The position numbers and the translations under genes are program-made. A stretch of DNA of 64,000 nt from Protofrankia sp963555925. Lineage in GTDB: Bacteria > Actinomycetota > Actinomycetes > Frankiales > Frankiaceae. The stretch is from assembly GCA_963555925.1 (NCBI GenBank), contig CAUVXJ010000098.1:62001-126000 (forward strand), written 5' to 3'. The notes below the pieces were generated by a model. The model saw only the letters and a program-made list of their open reading frames with translations. It made no database searches and was not told where the DNA came from. Every line of letters starts with the position of its first letter. Within the stretch, counting starts at the first letter, position 1. Below are positions 61,712 to 64,000 of the stretch, one piece after another.

Positions 61712-62119
61712 TCAGCGCTTGCTGTACTGAGGTGCCTTCCGGGCCTTCTTCAGGCCGTACTTCTTACGCTCCTTGACCCGGGCGTCACGAGTCAGGAAGC
61801 CCGCCTTCTTCAGGGTCGGGCGGGATTCCTCATCGGCGATGGTCAGCGCCCGCGCAACGGCAAGGCGAAGTGCACCGGCTTGGCCGGAGACACCACCACC
61901 GTGCAGCCGTGCTGCCACATCGTAGGACTCGGCCCGGTCCAACGCCTTGAGCGGCTCATTGACAAGCTGCTGGTGGACCTTGTTGGGGAAGTACTCCTCC
62001 AGGGAGCGCCCGTTGAGGGTCCATTTGCCACTGCCCGGCAGTAGGCGTACCCGGACAACAGCCTCCTTGCGCCGACCGGTGGCACGAGGGTTGCCCTGGG
62101 CGTCGGTCACGACAGCCAC
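61712..62119 (-). CDS. rpsI: 30S ribosomal protein S9
   Basis: A 135-residue S9. ATGRRKEAVVRVRLLPGSGK, GGGVSGQAGALRLAVARAL and the basic end KYGLKKARKAPQYSKR are diagnostic; the tail reaches the ribosomal P site. It lies 34 bases after rplM. Confidence 0.98.
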   Translation of the reverse strand: MAVVTDAQGNPRATGRRKEAVVRVRLLPGSGKWTLNGRSLEEYFPNKVHQQLVNEPLKALDRAESYDVAARLHGGGVSGQAGALRLAVARALTIADEESRPTLKKAGFLTRDARVKERKKYGLKKARKAPQYSKR

Positions 62120-62153
62120 GTCGTCTGTCCTTCCTGGTCAGATGGTCCGCGGC

Positions 62154-62597
62154 TTACTGCGCGACCTGGATGATTTCGAACGGATGGGGCTGCTGAGCCT
62201 GGTGGGGATGAGTCGGCCCGGCGTAGACCTTCAGCTTGCCGCCCTGTGCCCTACCCAGCTTGTTCTTCGGCAGCATGCCCTTGATCGCCTTCTCGACGAT
62301 GATCTGGGGCCGCGTGTCGAGCAGTATCCCATAGGAGGTGCTGCGCAGACCGCCAGGGTAGCCGGAGTGCCGGTGATACTGGGCCTGCTCACGCTTGTTA
62401 CCACTCAGGGTGACCTTGCCCGCGTTCACGACGATGACGAAGTCACCGGTGTCGATGTGCGGAGCGAATATCGCCTTGTGCTTGCCTCGCAGCAGTTGAG
62501 CGGCCTGGCTGGCCAGCCTGCCGAGCACCACGTCCGTGGCATCGATGACATGCCAGGCTTGCTGGATGTCCGTGGGCTTGGGCTGGTACGTGCGCAC
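62154..62597 (-). CDS. rplM: 50S ribosomal protein L13
   Basis: A 147-residue L13. WHVIDATDVVLGRLASQAAQ, HIDTGDFVIVVNAGKVTLSG, KYHRHSGYPGG-like (QYHRHSGYPGGLRS) and KAIKGMLPKNKLGR are the family hallmarks. It is the first gene of rplM-rpsI-glmM. Confidence 0.98.
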   Translation of the reverse strand: MRTYQPKPTDIQQAWHVIDATDVVLGRLASQAAQLLRGKHKAIFAPHIDTGDFVIVVNAGKVTLSGNKREQAQYHRHSGYPGGLRSTSYGILLDTRPQIIVEKAIKGMLPKNKLGRAQGGKLKVYAGPTHPHQAQQPHPFEIIQVAQ

Positions 62598-62699
62598 AGG
62601 TCTGCCTTTTCTTGTCAGCGGATGCGTTCGATTGTGCAGTCGGGCCGCTCACGCCACTTGACGCCTGGTCTGGCAACCCGTCATGCGCGTTAGGTCCCT

Positions 62700-62756
62700 C
62701 GAGGCCGCCGATGACGCGAAAAGACCGCTGATCGCATCGCCCTTGGCCGGCTAGTC
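62700..62756 (-). repeat. GATCATG hairpin-repeat family, diverged copy upstream of rplM
   Basis: The minus strand reads CTAGCCGGCCAAGGGCGATG, CGATCAGCGGTCTTTTCGCG, then TCATCGGCGGCC. Flanks and spacing match the family; the loop has GATCAGC for GATCATG. Confidence 0.65.
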
Positions 62757-62818
62757 CTTGAGGTTACCAGGCGGACGACGCAGCCGGCCTGCGAGGTCTA
62801 CGAGCTGACCGCCAGCCC

Positions 62819-64000
62819 ATGAAGATCCACCAAGCACACCGTAGTCTGCGGAAGGTGGATGAGAAACCGCCAGAACGTTCACCCGGCGTTTCGGGGGACG
62901 CCCTCGAACATCCCAGCGATCTGTGGGCCCCGCCCGCCGACGACCCGCTGTTCGGCCCGCTGCGTGGATTGCCGTCCTCGATCCGCAGGCCGGTATGGAC
63001 CCCCGACGCCGGCAGCGCCGTCCCGGATCCGGCAGTTCCCGATCCGGCAGTTCCCGATCCGGCAGTTCCCGACCAGGCAGTTCCCGACCAGGCCGCACCG
63101 GGGACGGCCGACCCGCCGTCGACACCGGTGAACAGCGCCGCCGCAGCACCCACCGGTGACCCAGCCGGGCTGGCAGCAACCGGGCCGGTTGCAACCGGCT
63201 CAGCGCCATCGGCCACATCGATGGCGGCAACCGACGGCATGCTGATGGCTGTGCGGGATCTGGACGCGCGGGATGATGCGCGCCGCACGCCGGCCCCCGT
63301 TCGTCCCGTGACCCGGGGTTACATCGCTAGGTTGATCATAGTGGCGGGCATTGTCGCTGCACTGGTGATCGCCTCTGTCGTCATTGTCGCAAAGCACGAC
63401 AGCCGCAGCAACCGGCCGATTTCGCCGCCGGTGGCAACGGCAGGTCCGGGACCGGCCGGCCCCGGTTCCATCGACAGCGTGCGGACGGATTCCGACCCGG
63501 TCACGGCCAGCGAGTTCTTCGCCGCCGACCAAGTCACTGTCAATTTTCATTCCTACCGGCGGCTCGGATACAGGCTGGAGGTCGGGTGCCCAGGTATCAC
63601 CGATGCACTCGCCGGCGCGTTGCCCGGTGATCGATGCCGCCAGCTGGTACACGCGGTGTACGTGAGCGAATCCGAGACATCCGGACGCCGGGTGCTGGCG
63701 GCGGTGTCCGTCCTCGTTCTCGACGAGGCGACAACCGCTGCGAACGCGGCAAGCCTGGTCGCTGCAGGCAAGGGTGGCGTACCGGCCGTGGCGGTGCCGA
63801 CGGAGGCGCTCCCCGGCGCGGTGGTCACGAACCCGACCGGCGACAACTCATGGCGGAACGCGCGGGTCAGCGGCCACTATCTGATCGTCCTTCAGCTCGC
63901 CTACACCGACGGAAGCCAGGGAGCCGCCACTGACGCGGCATTGAGCAGCGCCAGCCGGGATCTCGCGCTCCTTGCCATCGATCCGATCACTCGACGCGCC
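62819..64000 (+). CDS. Membrane-anchored hypothetical protein, open at the window end
   Basis: A frame runs from ATG 62819 to the end of the window without a stop (394 residues seen). The N-terminal 180 residues are Pro/Ala/Asp-rich with five VPDPA/VPDQA units (15-bp repeats, about 63020-63095). One transmembrane helix lies around YIARLIIVAGIVAALVIASV. The external part starts DPVTASEFFAADQVTVNFHS, includes LEVGCPGITDALAGALPGDR, and ends in a mixed alpha/beta region. An in-frame GTG at 62855 is another possible start. I do not recognise the family. Confidence 0.65.
   Translation, partial: MKIHQAHRSLRKVDEKPPERSPGVSGDALEHPSDLWAPPADDPLFGPLRGLPSSIRRPVWTPDAGSAVPDPAVPDPAVPDPAVPDQAVPDQAAPGTADPPSTPVNSAAAAPTGDPAGLAATGPVATGSAPSATSMAATDGMLMAVRDLDARDDARRTPAPVRPVTRGYIARLIIVAGIVAALVIASVVIVAKHDSRSNRPISPPVATAGPGPAGPGSIDSVRTDSDPVTASEFFAADQVTVNFHSYRRLGYRLEVGCPGITDALAGALPGDRCRQLVHAVYVSESETSGRRVLAAVSVLVLDEATTAANAASLVAAGKGGVPAVAVPTEALPGAVVTNPTGDNSWRNARVSGHYLIVLQLAYTDGSQGAATDAALSSASRDLALLAIDPITRRA

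Overview
The window is very GC-rich with dense, often overlapping genes. Its gene content is typical of actinobacteria: a WhiB protein, a histidine kinase/roadblock/DUF742/GTPase operon, DUF3017, DUF5319, DUF6350 (PerM-like), GuaB3, and a CIRCE-controlled groES-groEL. From 40.2 kb to 62.6 kb it runs guaB3-guaB-DUF5319-MerR-whiD-groEL-groES-(UXS)-tsaD-rimI-tsaB-tsaE-hydrolase-alr-nnr-glmS-glmM-rpsI-rplM. This matches the order I know from Mycobacterium and Streptomyces chromosomes. The source is therefore an actinobacterial chromosome; Frankia or a close relative is my best guess, by inference. Three runs of N (10159-10917, 21893-22334, 53619-53677) show it is a scaffold, and some frames do not carry across them.

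Layout. 0-9.5 kb: a D,D-carboxypeptidase and a YihY-type membrane protein; a P450-ferredoxin-SDR operon opposite a TetR regulator; a serine hydrolase opposite a geranylgeranyl-reductase-like flavoprotein; malate dehydrogenase with what looks like the broken 3' end of an isocitrate dehydrogenase gene beside it; DUF3017. 9.8-21.4 kb: purN-purH, a HTH gene under a possible SOS box, PerM-like and other membrane proteins, sucC-sucD, a small B12-binding protein and a lipase. 21.6-28.5 kb: an M23 peptidase (broken by a gap), pcrA, a threonine dehydratase behind a leader-like terminator, and guaA. 28.9-34.2 kb: a four-gene conservon with a 1,255-residue sensor kinase. 34.4-39.9 kb: a branched-chain-amino-acid-type binding lipoprotein and two paralogous disordered membrane proteins that share a short N-terminal W-rich motif. 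40.2-62.6 kb: the conserved block above, covering purine synthesis, chaperonins, t6A tRNA modification, cell-wall precursor synthesis and ribosomal proteins. The window ends inside an open membrane-anchored gene.

How the genes work together. purN, purH, guaA, guaB and guaB3 cover several steps of purine synthesis and interconversion. sucCD, mdh and the B12-binding protein belong to the TCA/methylmalonyl-CoA area. tsaB, tsaD, tsaE and rimI sit in an overlapping operon headed by nnr and alr. glmS and glmM supply amino-sugar precursors.

The least expected content is in the non-coding DNA. There are at least ten copies of an approximately 50-bp element with a GATCATG loop whose 9-bp stems change in a compensatory way. 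A second repeat begins exactly at the stop codons of four different genes. Several short tandem repeats also lie at gene ends or inside disordered coding segments. I found no tRNA, rRNA, CRISPR array or intact insertion sequence.
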